Below, one piece after another: positions 9,717-18,734 of a stretch of DNA of 64,000 nucleotides. The notes below the pieces were generated by a model. The model saw nothing but the letters and a program-made list of their open reading frames with translations, searched no databases and was not told the DNA's origin. The translations under genes were made by a program, and so were the position numbers. Position 1 is the stretch's first letter. Every line of letters begins with the position of its first letter. Origin of the DNA: Hallella colorans (GTDB lineage: Bacteria > Bacteroidota > Bacteroidia > Bacteroidales > Bacteroidaceae); contig NZ_QENY01000003.1 in assembly GCF_003096815.1 (NCBI RefSeq), forward strand, positions 124,001-188,000, read 5' to 3'.

Positions 9717-11108
9717 CTATATGGGTTTGGAGAATTTTCGCGTGGTGTTCACCATAAGCGGATCGAGTGCCGCCACCACGTTGCGCACGAATGGAGTGCC
9801 CTCTGTTGTCATGGTGAGCGTGTCTTCTGTGCGCATGAACAAGCCGTCGGCTTCCATCTCCCGGAGTTGGCTCTCGTCCCAGTGCAAAGCCTCGCGAAGC
9901 TCCTCTCGACTCACGCCCATACGCTTGGCTATGTCTTTCCAGTCTGCATGATAGTTGCACATGAGATTTTCCACCACCTCGCGCACCATTTGGTCGCGGT
10001 GCGTGAGCGCATAGCCTCGTCTCACGTCGAGCCTGCCAGCCTCTATGTTAGCCATGTAGCCGTCTATGTCATGACTGTTCTGTGCGTAGGCCGTGGATAG
10101 TTGGCTGATGCCCGTCACCCCCAACGCGTACACTTGCCCGGTGGTGCGCAGGGTGCAATAACCTTGGAAATTGCGGCGCAAAAAGTGGTTGTCCAAAGCC
10201 TTGCTCAATTCGTCTTCGGGCAAAACATAATGATCCATGCCAATGCTTCGGTAGCCGGCTTGGCGCATGATGGCCCTCGCGTTGGCGCCCATGCGCTGTT
10301 TGGCGCCTTCCTCAGGCAGCCCAATCTTCTCCAACACGAGCTGGCGCTTGTGCACCCAAGGCACATGTCCATAGCTGAAGGTGACCACCCGGTCTGGGTG
10401 CAACTCCACCGCCGCCTCTATATTACGGGCAAAACTTTCGGGTGTTTGCAGCGGCAGGCCATAGAGAAAATCGAGGTTGATGGTGGCCCCAGCGCTCCGC
10501 AGCAGGCCAAATATGTCTCGCAGAGGCATCAGCGACGGCTCCCTGTTCACCACTTTCAGCACATGTTCGTCCAAGTCTTGCACGCCGATACTGAACCTGT
10601 TAAACCCACAGTCCAGCAGTTCGTTCCAGTCTTTAGCTTGGAGATAGCCCGGATGGCACTCTATAGCGATTTCCGGGCGGTCTATGGTGGCGTGTAATGA
10701 TAGCAGGTGGTCGTTGATCTCTTTGAGGAAACGCGGCGCGATGGCCGTAGGGCTGCCCCCTCCATAGTGTATCTGCGATATCTTTCGATCAGGGCGTAGG
10801 TGTGGCGCCATGAGGTCTATCTCATGATGTATGGCGTTGATGTAGCGTTCCACGGCCTCGGGTTTCTGCATGGGGTACGAGTTGCAACCGCAGTAATGGC
10901 ACAGTTTTCGGCAGAAAGGCATGTGTATGTACCACGATATATTGTTCTCGTCACGGTCTGTCTGGGCCACGGCCGCCAAGTATTGGTCTGGCGTGAAATC
11001 AGCGAAATAGTTGGCTGGCGGATAGCTTGTGTACCTCGGCGCGGGTACATTGTACTTGGCTATCAGCCCCTCGTTAGCCTGAGAACTCGTTTGTTGTGTA
11101 ACGTTCAT
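9717..11108 (-). CDS. hemN: Oxygen-independent coproporphyrinogen III oxidase
   Basis: The 463-residue radical SAM enzyme decarboxylates two propionates of coproporphyrinogen III without oxygen. The cluster motif is CRKLCHYCGC (CX3CX2CxC) near residue 67, followed by the GGGSPTA segment that helps bind SAM. The beginning, YNVPAPRYTSYPP, is typical of true HemN and unlike the shorter HemW chaperones. It lies upstream of hemG in the same direction. The length is normal for HemN (about 455). Confidence 0.94.
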   Translation of the reverse strand: MNVTQQTSSQANEGLIAKYNVPAPRYTSYPPANYFADFTPDQYLAAVAQTDRDENNISWYIHMPFCRKLCHYCGCNSYPMQKPEAVERYINAIHHEIDLMAPHLRPDRKISQIHYGGGSPTAIAPRFLKEINDHLLSLHATIDRPEIAIECHPGYLQAKDWNELLDCGFNRFSIGVQDLDEHVLKVVNREPSLMPLRDIFGLLRSAGATINLDFLYGLPLQTPESFARNIEAAVELHPDRVVTFSYGHVPWVHKRQLVLEKIGLPEEGAKQRMGANARAIMRQAGYRSIGMDHYVLPEDELSKALDNHFLRRNFQGYCTLRTTGQVYALGVTGISQLSTAYAQNSHDIDGYMANIEAGRLDVRRGYALTHRDQMVREVVENLMCNYHADWKDIAKRMGVSREELREALHWDESQLREMEADGLFMRTEDTLTMTTEGTPFVRNVVAALDPLMVNTTRKFSKPI

Positions 11109-11196
11109 AATCTCAATGTTTTTGTATAATATTTCTCTCGCGGCGCGACAACTGCGCTTGGCGTCTTTTCGGAGGGTCTCTTTGTTTTCATCGCAA

Positions 11197-11250
11197 AGCG
11201 TAAGCTTGGTCGATAGCGTATGTCAATACGCTTGCTCACCAGCTTACGCT
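11197..11250 (-). other. Nested inverted repeat between the TonB receptor and hemN
   Basis: Bases 11197-11206 (agcgtaagct) pair with 11241-11250, and inside them 11215-11221 (agcgtat) pair with 11226-11232. It lies in the 197-base gap after the receptor gene and before hemN on the minus strand. No T-run follows, so it may be an RNA structure or a processing site rather than a simple terminator. Confidence 0.45.
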
Positions 11251-11305
11251 CCGCCCTCGAAGAGCCGGTGCTCGGCTCGACAGGGGCTATCTATACAAAT
11301 CTAAG

Positions 11306-13363
11306 TTAAATATTTACGATAACGCTTGTGCCCCATGACATGGGCTTGCCTTGTTGGGCGAAATATTCGTGCGACTTAAAGCAGTACACATTGTATTTGG
11401 CATCTGCGATGTTTTTGCCGTATATGTCCCATGTGAAACGCCCCTTGGTTATGGAAATCTTTGCGTTGAGCAACGTGTAGAAGTTTTGGGCCACTGCGTT
11501 GTCCTCTTGCCAGAACAGCTTTCCAACCCCCGTGACGCCAGCTGTCAGCACGATGCGGTCTATCAGCGATGTGCGCGGTTTCACCACGTAACTGCCGTTG
11601 ACGGCCAAGGTGTGCCGCGGAACGAATGGCAGCATTTTGCCAGAGTAGTCCAATTTGTCGGTCTTTTTGTAGTTAAGGAAGCGCGCATAGGTGTAGCCGT
11701 AATCCATTTGCAGTATCAAGTTGTTAACGGGGCGGGCGGCTATGGTCAACTCAAGGCCTTTGCTGTCGGAGTGCCCGGCGTTGTGCAAGATGTTGCCCAC
11801 TCCGGGAACAAGCTGCGCCACTTGTTGGTCTCGCCAATCAATGTAGAAGAGGGTGAGGTCAGTGGTTAGCTTGTCATCCCAAAATCTCAGTTTGGCGCCC
11901 ATCTCGTAGTTCCAGTTGTACTCGGGGTTGAACGTCCGCTCGCTTTCGTTTCTTATGCTCTGGTTGAAGCCGCCAGCTTTGTATCCGCGCACCACCGAGG
12001 CGTAATAGAGGTTGCCTTCCGTGGTGAGATATTGTAAGGAGAACTTTGGCGTGAACTGCTTGAAATGCAGTTTGGCATCGAAAGCCGACAACACTTTACT
12101 CTTGCCGGTCTTCATGGAGAGCGTTTGTTTCTCGTAAGTGTCTTGTGCGTGCTCATAGTCGAAGCGCAATCCAGCTGTGGCCGACAGCCCGCGCCAGATG
12201 TTATAAGATGACTGGTGGTACATGGCCAAGGCGTAAGTGGGTATGCGGTTGTGGGTGGGCGTGCTGAACTTCTTGGCTATATACTCCACCTCCACGTTGT
12301 TACGCAGGTTTTGAGCCATGCCAAAGAGTCCCACAATCCATTGGTATCGGCTGTCATCGTTTGATTTCAGGGTGAAATCTTGGCTTACCATATTCTGCCA
12401 ATTCTTATTTGTAACATAGTACATGTCGGCTGGCGTGAAGTCTTGGTCCATTCCTTGCTTGTCTTGCACAAATTGGAACGACGTTTGCGAGTTGAAGCTC
12501 ACGTGGCTGCCTTCGTACCGAGCGTTCAGGCCAGAGGTAGACACCACTCGCCTGTATGTGCAGTCGCGGTTGTAGCTGACGGGCGCGACGAAATCCTTCT
12601 TTATGTCGTATTTGCCATACGGGTAGCCGTTTTGGTCGCTGTAATCGAGCATGGAGTTGAGACGAAGCGTCCATGATGCGGCTGGTTTCCACTCTAAGGA
12701 TAGCCGTCCCATGCCACCGTTGATGGCGTCGGCCGTGGCGTTGGTGGTATGGTTCAAGAAGAAACCGCTGTTGTGATGATATCCGCCAGCTATGGCGATG
12801 CCGAGGTTGTCGCCCAACTTATTATAAGAAGAGAACTGTGCCACCACGTCGTTTTTACTGCCATAGCCCACTTTAATTCTTGTGCCCTGGTAGTCTAACG
12901 GCGAGCGGTAATGCACGGCGATGAGCCCACCGATGGAGTTTCGGCCGTAGAGCGTGCCTTGTGGTCCTCTATAAACCTCAACGTTGGCCACGTCGTTCAT
13001 GTCTATGTCAAAAGCCGATGTTTCGAAATGGGGCACGCCGTCCACGTAAAAGCCTGTGGTTGCTCCTTTCACCCTCGTGCCGATGCCGCGGATATAGATG
13101 GGTGAGTTTTGCTTGGACCCATAGTCTGGCATGAAGAAATTGGGCACCACGGCTGTTAGTTCCTTAACCGATCTCACTTCCAATGTTTTAAGTATACGGC
13201 TGTTTATGGCCGAAATGGAAGTTGGTGATAGGTTGCGACGGTTGGATTTAAATTCCGTAATGATCACTTCGTCTATGTCTCCGCCTTTGTATGTGGTCGA
13301 ATCTGCTGGGTTTTCGGGCGTTGTGATGCCTAAAGAGAGAAACAGGAGCGTGTGGAATAACAT
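11306..13363 (-). CDS. TonB-dependent outer membrane receptor
   Basis: A 685-residue barrel receptor. A short signal-like start (MLFHTLLFLSLG) is followed by a plug: VKELTAVVPNFF, IYIRGIGTR, and the plug signature VEVYRGPQGTLYGRNSIGG near residue 130. The barrel then runs to the end, with typical late-strand segments such as NPEYNWNYEMGAKLRFWDD. It lacks the N-terminal carboxypeptidase-like domain of SusC proteins, so it belongs to the siderophore/haem/vitamin type. It lies upstream of hemN and hemG on the same strand, which makes iron or porphyrin import tempting, but that is inference. Confidence 0.9.
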   Translation of the reverse strand: MLFHTLLFLSLGITTPENPADSTTYKGGDIDEVIITEFKSNRRNLSPTSISAINSRILKTLEVRSVKELTAVVPNFFMPDYGSKQNSPIYIRGIGTRVKGATTGFYVDGVPHFETSAFDIDMNDVANVEVYRGPQGTLYGRNSIGGLIAVHYRSPLDYQGTRIKVGYGSKNDVVAQFSSYNKLGDNLGIAIAGGYHHNSGFFLNHTTNATADAINGGMGRLSLEWKPAASWTLRLNSMLDYSDQNGYPYGKYDIKKDFVAPVSYNRDCTYRRVVSTSGLNARYEGSHVSFNSQTSFQFVQDKQGMDQDFTPADMYYVTNKNWQNMVSQDFTLKSNDDSRYQWIVGLFGMAQNLRNNVEVEYIAKKFSTPTHNRIPTYALAMYHQSSYNIWRGLSATAGLRFDYEHAQDTYEKQTLSMKTGKSKVLSAFDAKLHFKQFTPKFSLQYLTTEGNLYYASVVRGYKAGGFNQSIRNESERTFNPEYNWNYEMGAKLRFWDDKLTTDLTLFYIDWRDQQVAQLVPGVGNILHNAGHSDSKGLELTIAARPVNNLILQMDYGYTYARFLNYKKTDKLDYSGKMLPFVPRHTLAVNGSYVVKPRTSLIDRIVLTAGVTGVGKLFWQEDNAVAQNFYTLLNAKISITKGRFTWDIYGKNIADAKYNVYCFKSHEYFAQQGKPMSWGTSVIVNI

Positions 13364-13448
13364 TTTGTTTTTGTATTATTTTAGGTTGGTATTATGCCAT
13401 TCTCTAACCGGTTGGGGATTGTTGTAATGGCTTATTTCATTCCGTTTG

Positions 13449-13479
13449 CAAAGTTATGCAAACCTAAAAAAACTCACAA
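13449..13479 (-). promoter_or_regulatory. Promoter of the TonB receptor (TTG-N20-TAACTTTG)
   Basis: Minus strand: TTG at 13479-13477, 20 bases, then TAACTTTG at 13456-13449. This is a full match to the Bacteroidota primary sigma promoter, about 85 bases before the start codon. No operator is evident. Confidence 0.75.
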
Positions 13480-14083
13480 CCCTCTTTTATAAGGATTTTT
13501 TAAGGCTGTTAGGAGTTATGCAACAAGGCCTTGCACCCTTGCGAAGAAATGGGAGAGGTTGGCGTGGTAGTCTTCATTACTTGTGAGAAAAACACAGGTA
13601 ATAATCTTGACAAACACCCTCGTGTATTTCGTTTATTTTCAAAAAATATTTCCATAGTTCTGAATATGCCAAAAAAACAGCATTTTTATAAGTTGCTCAT
13701 AGTAAGACGTTTATCCGTTTGATGGTGTAAAATGGCATACCATCAGCTTCTGTTGGTATTGCCTTTGATGCTTAAACGAGTTGAGATTAATGCCTAATCA
13801 TCAGACGAACAGGTGTTATTTACGTGATGTTTACGTGCTAAACGCATTGCGATAAAATACTAATGGCTCAATGCGCAAACTTTGATGCGTTTTTTTTGAT
13901 AGTGTTTTTCTTTTTAAAAGTATTTTTAGTCTCTAAAACATGCTTTTTAGATGGTCAAGTTTTTATGATTTTATTTTAACGAATTGGTAGGAGCGCGCTT
14001 ATTTGTTTCGATATTGATATATGGTCCGCAATGGCTTAGGCAGGCAAAGTTTCCATTTGAGCAAATGATATTTGCCCATTTCT
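13480..14083. other. AT-rich intergenic region between divergent genes
   Basis: It separates the divergent TonB receptor and BPL_N genes and is very AT-rich. A small open frame at 13531-13722 has no start context or domain and is not called. Confidence 0.5.
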
Positions 14084-14114
14084 TTGGATAATCGAGTTAA
14101 AATGCTGACATTTG
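14084..14114 (+). promoter_or_regulatory. Probable promoter of the BPL_N gene (TTG-N20-GACATTTG)
   Basis: TTG at 14084-14086 and GACATTTG at 14107-14114 are spaced by 20 bases. The -7 box differs from TAnnTTTG at one position. It ends 26 bases before ATG 14141. Confidence 0.5.
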
Positions 14115-14140
14115 CAAATGATAACAACCTTATTTTAAAG

Positions 14141-15289
14141 ATGAAAAACCAAACGTTAACAACGATGATGAAAGGATGGGTGTTGAGCATTGTTTTGCTG
14201 GCAATGCCATTGATTGGCAGCGCTGTCGATTTATCAAGCCCAATCAGGGTGGGCGTGTTTCGTGGTCATGGAGGGGCCGAAACGTGTATATGGGAAGCTG
14301 TCGCGGCTATCAGGCTCGATCCTGAGATGACGGTGCGGACGGTTACTACGGCCCAAATAGCGGGTGGAGTGCTCGATAGTTTGGATGCCATTATCGTGCC
14401 CGGTGGTGGCGGCTCTACGCAATTTCTCAATCTTGGCACAGAAAACCAAAGGCGCATCAAGGCGTTTGTGGCTGCGGGAAAGGGAGCTGTGGGCATCTGC
14501 GCGGGTGCATATCTGTTTTCTGATACGCCTAACTATGCGTGCATGCGCATCAATGGCGCCAAGGCCATCGACATAGAGCACGACAATCGTGGCCACGGTA
14601 TAGCCAAATTCTCGCTGACTAAGGTGGGGCGAGACCTGTTTCCGGAGTTGGCTGCAAGGACATTGTCATACGTGATGTATTATGAGGGACCAGTGTTTGT
14701 GAAAAGTGACACCTCGTCCATTCATTACACCACCTTTGCCATGATGGAGAGTGATGTGCATGAGGAGGGAGACGCCCCGGCCAATATGACCAACGACAAA
14801 CCTTTTTTTATAGGCAATGACTACGGCCGAGGACGAGTGTTTTGCAGCATAGCACATCCTGAGGCTACGCCCGGCATGATGTGGATGATACCACGAATAG
14901 TGAGGTGGACCTTGCGCAAACCTGTCAAAACGTACAAGTCGCGGGTGGTGAACGCCGATATATATAATAGGGAATATCTTATGACCAAGGCTGATCTGAA
15001 ACGTGAGCGGCTATGTTACGAGACGTTTTTATATGGCTCCGCGGGTGAAAAGATAGCGGCTTTGGACTGGTTGCAGGAGCGCCGCTCGTGGGATGCGAAG
15101 CGCTGGGTGCAAGGATTGCTCTTTGATGGAGCCCCACAGGTGCGCGTGCGAGCTGCTCGTTTCATCGCCGAGACCGACTACCTGCCTTTCTTACCCGATA
15201 TGGAGGCGGCATGTAGCACGGAGAGCGACGTTGCTACCAAAATGGAGATAGAGCGATATTTGCAATCGTTGAGACATTGCCTGCCCTGA
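14141..15289 (+). CDS. Secreted BPL_N-domain protein (class I glutamine amidotransferase-like)
   Basis: This 382-residue protein has a signal peptide (MKNQTLTTMMKGWVLSIVLL, cleavage near GSA). A domain like the N-terminal part of eukaryotic biotin-protein ligase follows. It shows IRVGVFRGHGG at the fold start, AIIVPGGGGS near residue 85, and the nucleophile elbow GICAGAYLF with its Cys near 118. Residues 260-382 are a helical tail, possibly HEAT-like repeats (AALDWLQERRSWDAKRWV). Biotin ligation is unlikely because the catalytic ligase domain is absent and the protein is exported. The activity of bacterial secreted BPL_N proteins is not known to me. It stands alone behind its own promoter. 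Confidence 0.75.
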   Translation: MKNQTLTTMMKGWVLSIVLLAMPLIGSAVDLSSPIRVGVFRGHGGAETCIWEAVAAIRLDPEMTVRTVTTAQIAGGVLDSLDAIIVPGGGGSTQFLNLGTENQRRIKAFVAAGKGAVGICAGAYLFSDTPNYACMRINGAKAIDIEHDNRGHGIAKFSLTKVGRDLFPELAARTLSYVMYYEGPVFVKSDTSSIHYTTFAMMESDVHEEGDAPANMTNDKPFFIGNDYGRGRVFCSIAHPEATPGMMWMIPRIVRWTLRKPVKTYKSRVVNADIYNREYLMTKADLKRERLCYETFLYGSAGEKIAALDWLQERRSWDAKRWVQGLLFDGAPQVRVRAARFIAETDYLPFLPDMEAACSTESDVATKMEIERYLQSLRHCLP

Positions 15290-15660
15290 TGGTGGTGGGC
15301 TGTCGCTGGTTTCTTATGCGCCGGCGCACAATTGGTGAGGGGTAGACACACGCCAATATCGTTGACAGACACGTTTTTAAGTAGGCGCTTACTATTAAAA
15401 GTATCGTTTATTTTCATATTTTTCCGTTTTGTCTCGCCACTCTCTTCACCTCTTTATTGGGTTGTTGCGCCATCCCGAATCGGCAGCTTGGTTAGCCAAG
15501 CCATGTCCGCGAAAAAACATGCTGAATGTAAGAACAATCAGCAAACATGATGACGTTTAATTACAAGCGCCTACTTGTCTATATGCAGTAGAAAACCACA
15601 AGGCGCGTGCCATCATGATGGCACGCGCCTTGTGGTAGGAGGATTGATAGAGGGCTGAGG
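15290..15660. other. Intergenic region between convergent genes
   Basis: No gene is supported here. The notable content is the palindromic terminator at 15596-15635. Confidence 0.55.
15596..15635. terminator. Bidirectional terminator, 40-bp perfect palindrome
   Basis: Bases 15596-15615 are the exact reverse complement of 15616-15635, with the core aaggcgcgtgccatca. It lies between the convergent BPL_N and S41 genes and should end both transcripts. Confidence 0.75.
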
Positions 15661-17370
15661 CTATTTCACGGTTTGCTTAGGTGCAAGGATTGAGCGATAT
15701 CTATCGTGGTCTTTCAGCATCTCAAAAGCTGCTTGTACTTGAGCGTCATTCTTCAGAGCGTTCTCGATGGCTCCACGTTGGAAATAATAGGCGCTCACGA
15801 TGTCGCTGTTGATGATTTGTTTAATTTTCTTTTTGTTGTACTCCAAGTCCTTGGCCAAGTTGGGCTTAAGTTTTTTGCGTAGCGTCTCAAACTCGTCGCG
15901 CGCGTCATCGTAGTATCCCTCGAACTTGGCCACTTTCACAAGATTGTCTAACGTCTTCTCGCTGATAGCGTCGTACTTGAAATTGTTGGTTATGGCCAAC
16001 TGCTTGAACCGCTCGTAGTCGGCGTCGCTCAAGTCGAACTTTGCCGCTGGGGCAATGGTGGGGTGCTTGGCAATATAATCGATCTCAAAGGTTTGCAACA
16101 CTTCGGACGAGTCTCTCACGTTTACTAAATAATATGCTATGTTGGGCAGCGAGTCTGACTTTACTTCCACGTCTGGCTCTATGCCGCCGCTATCTTTCAC
16201 GGGTCGACCATTTGCCGTATAGAAAGTTTTGGCCAAGGAGTCTGCCTTTTCTTCAGTGGAGCCGCCGTTTTCGTGGCGGTATTTTATTTTTTGGATACAT
16301 CTTCCGGAGGGGATGTAATATTTGTGGGTGGTGAGTTTCATCTGTCCATTGTAGGGCAGGTCTATCAATGTTTGCACCAATCCCTTGCCATAGGTCTTGG
16401 TGCCCATTACCACGGCTCGATCCAAGTCTTGCAAAGCGCCACTTGTAATTTCTGACGATGAGGCGGAATTTCCGTTCACCAATACGACGATGGGCATGAG
16501 GGAGTCTACGGGTTCAACGGTGGTTTTGTAGTCTCTGTTCACGCTTTTGAGTTTGCCACGGTTTGAGACCACTAACTTTCCTTTTGGAATAAAACAGTTC
16601 ACGACGTTTACCGCCTCCATCTCCGATCCGCCACCATTGCCTCTAAGGTCGAGCACGAGACCTTTCATGCCACTGCGTTTCATCTCGATGACTGCGTTTC
16701 TGACGTCTTTGCCGCAACCCTCGGTGAAACCGTTGAGATTGAGATAGCCCATGCCGTCAGGTTGCAGGCCATAGTAAGGCACTGATGGCAGTTTGATGGA
16801 ACGTCGTCTAATCTTGAACTTCATGGTCTTGTTGGTGGACGGCCGCATGATTTTCAGCTCGAAAGTGGTGCCGGCGTCTCCTCGCAGGTGGTTGCTGACG
16901 TAGCTGTTGTCGCGCGTGGTCATATCCTCGCCATCGATGGACAAGATGATGTCGCCTTTTTTAAGACCTGCCTCAGCCGCTGGCATATTCTCGTAAGGCT
17001 CGTCTATGCACACGCGCCCGAGCTTGTAATTGTAGCGTATCAAGGCACCGATACCAGCGTATTTGCCTTGCAGCATCATCTTCACCTCTTTGTTTTTCTG
17101 CTCTGAATAGTATTCGGTGTAGGGGTCGAGGCTGCGCAGCATGGCATCGATGCCATTGCCTATCACCTCGTCTGCGTCAAGCGTGTCTACATAGATCATG
17201 TCCAAATTTTTGTAGATGGTGTTGAACACGTCCAAGTTTTTGGCCACTTTGAAAAGATGGTCGTTGTCTTGCGCGTGCGTAGTCATAACCAAGAGCATGG
17301 AGATAGCGATGGTAAGGTGGGTTTTGTGGCTCTGTTTTAGCCATTTGAGGTATGAATTGATATGCTTCAT
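15661..17370 (-). CDS. S41-family C-terminal processing peptidase with PDZ domain
   Basis: A 569-residue periplasmic protease with a signal peptide up to about THA at residue 33. A PDZ domain covers residues 95-185 (EAGLKKGDIILSIDG), and the S41 domain follows. It contains the strand LVLDLRGNGGG near 242, the serine motif NGNSASSSEI near 300-308, and the general-base lysine in GTKTYGKG (Lys329). Enzymes of this type trim or degrade envelope proteins from the C-terminus. About 200 residues after the catalytic core form a helical extension common in Bacteroidota members. It is monocistronic with its own promoter. Confidence 0.92.
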   Translation of the reverse strand: MKHINSYLKWLKQSHKTHLTIAISMLLVMTTHAQDNDHLFKVAKNLDVFNTIYKNLDMIYVDTLDADEVIGNGIDAMLRSLDPYTEYYSEQKNKEVKMMLQGKYAGIGALIRYNYKLGRVCIDEPYENMPAAEAGLKKGDIILSIDGEDMTTRDNSYVSNHLRGDAGTTFELKIMRPSTNKTMKFKIRRRSIKLPSVPYYGLQPDGMGYLNLNGFTEGCGKDVRNAVIEMKRSGMKGLVLDLRGNGGGSEMEAVNVVNCFIPKGKLVVSNRGKLKSVNRDYKTTVEPVDSLMPIVVLVNGNSASSSEITSGALQDLDRAVVMGTKTYGKGLVQTLIDLPYNGQMKLTTHKYYIPSGRCIQKIKYRHENGGSTEEKADSLAKTFYTANGRPVKDSGGIEPDVEVKSDSLPNIAYYLVNVRDSSEVLQTFEIDYIAKHPTIAPAAKFDLSDADYERFKQLAITNNFKYDAISEKTLDNLVKVAKFEGYYDDARDEFETLRKKLKPNLAKDLEYNKKKIKQIINSDIVSAYYFQRGAIENALKNDAQVQAAFEMLKDHDRYRSILAPKQTVK

Positions 17371-17500
17371 TTTGTTGCTTATTTTTAGATCTGTGATATT
17401 GCCTATTTATGGTGAGACATGGGCTTTCGCGGTCGATGCTAAACACTCTGATGGCTAAAGGCTTTGACAGAAGTGTTGCCTTCGGCTATTGTACACAGTG

Positions 17501-17530
17501 CAAAGGTATGTAAATATTGACGGTTCACAA
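17501..17530 (-). promoter_or_regulatory. Promoter of the S41 protease gene (TTG-N19-TACCTTTG)
   Basis: Minus strand: TTG at 17530-17528, 19 bases, TACCTTTG at 17508-17501. This is a complete match to the Bacteroidota consensus, about 130 bases before the start codon. Confidence 0.7.
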
Positions 17531-17569
17531 ATTTTTTTCGGGTTATTTAAAATTTTTTCTTGAAAAAAT

Positions 17570-17600
17570 TTGGAGATTTCGGTTAATCTGCTTACCTTTG
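17570..17600 (+). promoter_or_regulatory. Promoter of tRNA-Asn (TTG-N20-TACCTTTG)
   Basis: TTG at 17570-17572 and TACCTTTG at 17593-17600, 20 bases apart. The mature tRNA begins 20 bases downstream, as expected. Confidence 0.75.
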
Positions 17601-17619
17601 CACACGCTATTTAAGAATT

Positions 17620-17693
17620 GCTTCAGTAGCTCAGTTGGTTAGAGCACCTGACTGTTAATCAGGGGGTCGTTGGTTCAAGCCCATCCTGGAGCG
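17620..17693 (+). tRNA. tRNA-Asn (anticodon GTT)
   Basis: Acceptor GCTTCAG pairs with CTGGAGC (one G-T pair) and the discriminator is G17693. The anticodon loop is CTGTTAA, giving GTT. The D arm (GCTCAGTTGGTTAGAGC) and T arm are intact. An integrase relic lies just downstream, so this tRNA probably served as an insertion site. Confidence 0.95.
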
Positions 17694-17698
17694 CACAG

Positions 17699-17735
17699 AC
17701 GGAAGTCCTTTTATTTAAGGATTTCCGTTTTTTTT
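17699..17735 (+). terminator. Terminator of tRNA-Asn
   Basis: acggaagtcctt (17699-17710) pairs with aaggatttccgt (17717-17728) with one mismatch, followed by a run of T to about 17735. Confidence 0.8.
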
Positions 17736-17839
17736 GCTATAATACAGTCCTTGGTGGCCTTTCAAATCATCAGAAAATTCACAATATATAAATTGCATTT
17801 TTACGGGTACGGCTTGTAAGCCACAAGTAAACTTAAATT

Positions 17840-17872
17840 ATTGACCGATAATTGACCGATAATTGACTGAAA
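17840..17872 (+). repeat. Three 11-bp tandem repeats before an integrase relic
   Basis: ATTGACCGATA occurs at 17840-17850 and 17851-17861. A third copy, changed to ATTGACTGAAA, lies at 17862-17872. The ATG of the integrase fragment starts 4 bases later. Confidence 0.8.
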
Positions 17873-17876
17873 TGAT

Positions 17877-18239
17877 ATGGCTACATTAAAAGCCGTTATT
17901 AAGAAATGCAACAAACGTTTAGATGGAACTTGGAATGTTGTTATTCGTTTCACACATAATGAAAAAGTAATATTTCTCCATACAACAATGTTTGTCAGCA
18001 AAAAAGACATCAAGGCGTCTTTCATAATAAAAGATGCGAGCATTCGCGAGAGGGGTAATGATTTGATAGAAAACTATCGAAAACGTGTAAGTGAATTCAA
18101 TCTTGAATTTAATGACATTGACATAGACATAGGCACCAATGCGAACTTTATTAAACGCAAGCAAGAATCAAGGGGGATTTCTTTTTCAGACTTTGCGGAT
18201 AAATGCAGAAAACACAACTCCAAGAAAAAGGGAATGTAG
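17877..18239 (+). pseudogene. Tyrosine recombinase, N-terminal fragment
   Basis: The 120-residue frame begins MATLKAVIKKCNKRLDGTWN and matches the arm-binding N-terminal domain of Bacteroidota phage-type integrases, followed by the start of the SAM-like core-binding domain (ISFSDFADKCRK). It stops there, so the whole catalytic domain is missing and the gene is dead. It lies 183 bases after tRNA-Asn in the same direction, which marks an old integration event. A related fragment is found at 22490-22630. Confidence 0.75.
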
Positions 18240-18734
18240 AATTGCGAAACGGCTATAAAGGCATAGGTGTTTTTTTACGGACGTAAAGACATTTTGTGCC
18301 AAGAGAATCGAACGTGAAGTCAATAAAAACGTTTGAAGCGAGCCTTAAAGACCGCCCACGGGCCGCAATTAGTCTACCTAATCTGTCTCAAGGTTATATT
18401 CAATGCGGCGCGAGATTATCATAACGACGAGGGAAATGGTGTCATTCCGGTAAAAATTCTCTCGACAAATATAAACCCGTGCCATAGAACGTAGCCAAGA
18501 AACATACGTTGGACGTAGCCGCGACAAGGCGCATGTCCGTCTCCTTTATGATGGCAAGAATGTAAGAGGCTGACACAACAGGCGTGACATGGCACTCGAT
18601 TGCTTTAAGCGATGTGGCCACGTCGCGCCTGAAATCATGATATATTGCGTAGAGTATGAGTAGCTTTTAGCAGCTATTCGATATGGAAGTTACATACATT
18701 TTTCGAAACATGAAGGTATGCAGTGACACCAAAA
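18240..18734. other. Region without a gene between the integrase relic and nadC
   Basis: I see no coding frame, RNA or clear repeat. It may be decayed sequence of the former mobile element. Confidence 0.45.

Noticed and set aside
10101-10697. A 198-codon plus-strand frame opposite hemN
   Set aside because: It lies wholly within hemN and has no recognisable features.
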